A stretch of DNA of 64,000 nucleotides from Mycobacterium marseillense (GTDB lineage: Bacteria; Actinomycetota; Actinomycetes; Mycobacteriales; Mycobacteriaceae). Of this stretch, positions 63,985 through 64,000 are shown one piece after another; within the stretch, counting starts at the first letter, position 1, and the number at the start of each line of letters is the position of its first letter. Under the pieces are notes generated by a model, which was given only the letters and a program-made list of their open reading frames with translations, did not search any database and was not told the origin of the DNA. The DNA lies in assembly GCF_010731675.1 (NCBI RefSeq), contig NZ_AP022584.1, positions 3,720,001 through 3,784,000 on the forward strand. The letters are read 5' to 3'. A program made the position numbers and the translations under genes.

Positions 63985-64000
63985 TACGGACACACTGTAT

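Noticed and set aside
1..64000. CRISPR arrays, tRNA/rRNA genes, transposases, integrases or phage genes
   Set aside because: No regularly spaced repeats, clover-leaf genes or mobile-element proteins were seen; gene packing leaves little room for them.

Overview
The window is high-GC actinobacterial DNA and reads as a non-tuberculous Mycobacterium. The anchors are genes whose order is known from the M. tuberculosis Rv0107c-Rv0118c neighbourhood: oxcA (cut by the left edge), oxyS, ldtA, an Rv0111-like membrane acyltransferase and the giant P-type ATPase ctpI. Between these anchors the content differs from M. tuberculosis. The heptose genes expected between ldtA and the acyltransferase are absent, and a catabolic block of about 18-20 kb lies between the acyltransferase and ctpI.

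Layout. 1-3.1 kb: oxcA, oxyS, ldtA. 3.2-8.5 kb: a three-domain carboxylic acid reductase behind a perfect CRP-type palindrome, a lipoprotein and an MDR oxidoreductase. 8.5-11.1 kb (minus strand): an M-box magnesium riboswitch with an attenuator hairpin, a possible 24-codon leader peptide, a 71-aa small protein and an NRAMP-family transporter whose metal-site motifs match the magnesium-transporting branch. 11.2-13.9 kb: a methyltransferase and the acyltransferase.

14.1-31.3 kb: two divergent operons around a 209-bp regulatory region. Leftward run an SDR, Rieske oxygenase, Baeyer-Villiger monooxygenase, SDR, CoA-transferase, ThDP enzyme and aldehyde dehydrogenase. Rightward run an SMP-30-like lactonase, GntR regulator, acyl-CoA ligase, SDR, acyl-CoA ligase and NDMA-type alcohol dehydrogenase. 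Many junctions overlap by 1-8 nt. Together they look like a full route from a cyclic substrate through hydroxylation, ketone formation, lactone formation, ring opening, oxidation and CoA activation. The substrate is unknown, and two GntR-like operator sequences sit in the divergent region.

31-53 kb: accessory and housekeeping genes, including a SigG-like sigma factor, ctpI, a fatty-acyl ligase/SDR pair, a cutinase with strikingly different codon use, a DUF2236/TetR divergent pair, a hydrolase-cyclase fusion, small-molecule methyltransferases and several SDRs. 53.6-64 kb: an IclR-controlled dehydrogenase/NTF2-like/SDR operon, a cation/Ca2+ antiporter, another SDR, two translationally coupled Baeyer-Villiger monooxygenases, a YkgB-like membrane protein and a TetR regulator at the right edge. 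In all the window has ten SDRs, three MDRs and three Baeyer-Villiger monooxygenases, which suits an environmental mycobacterium with broad oxidative catabolism. I saw no tRNA, rRNA, CRISPR array, transposase or phage gene.
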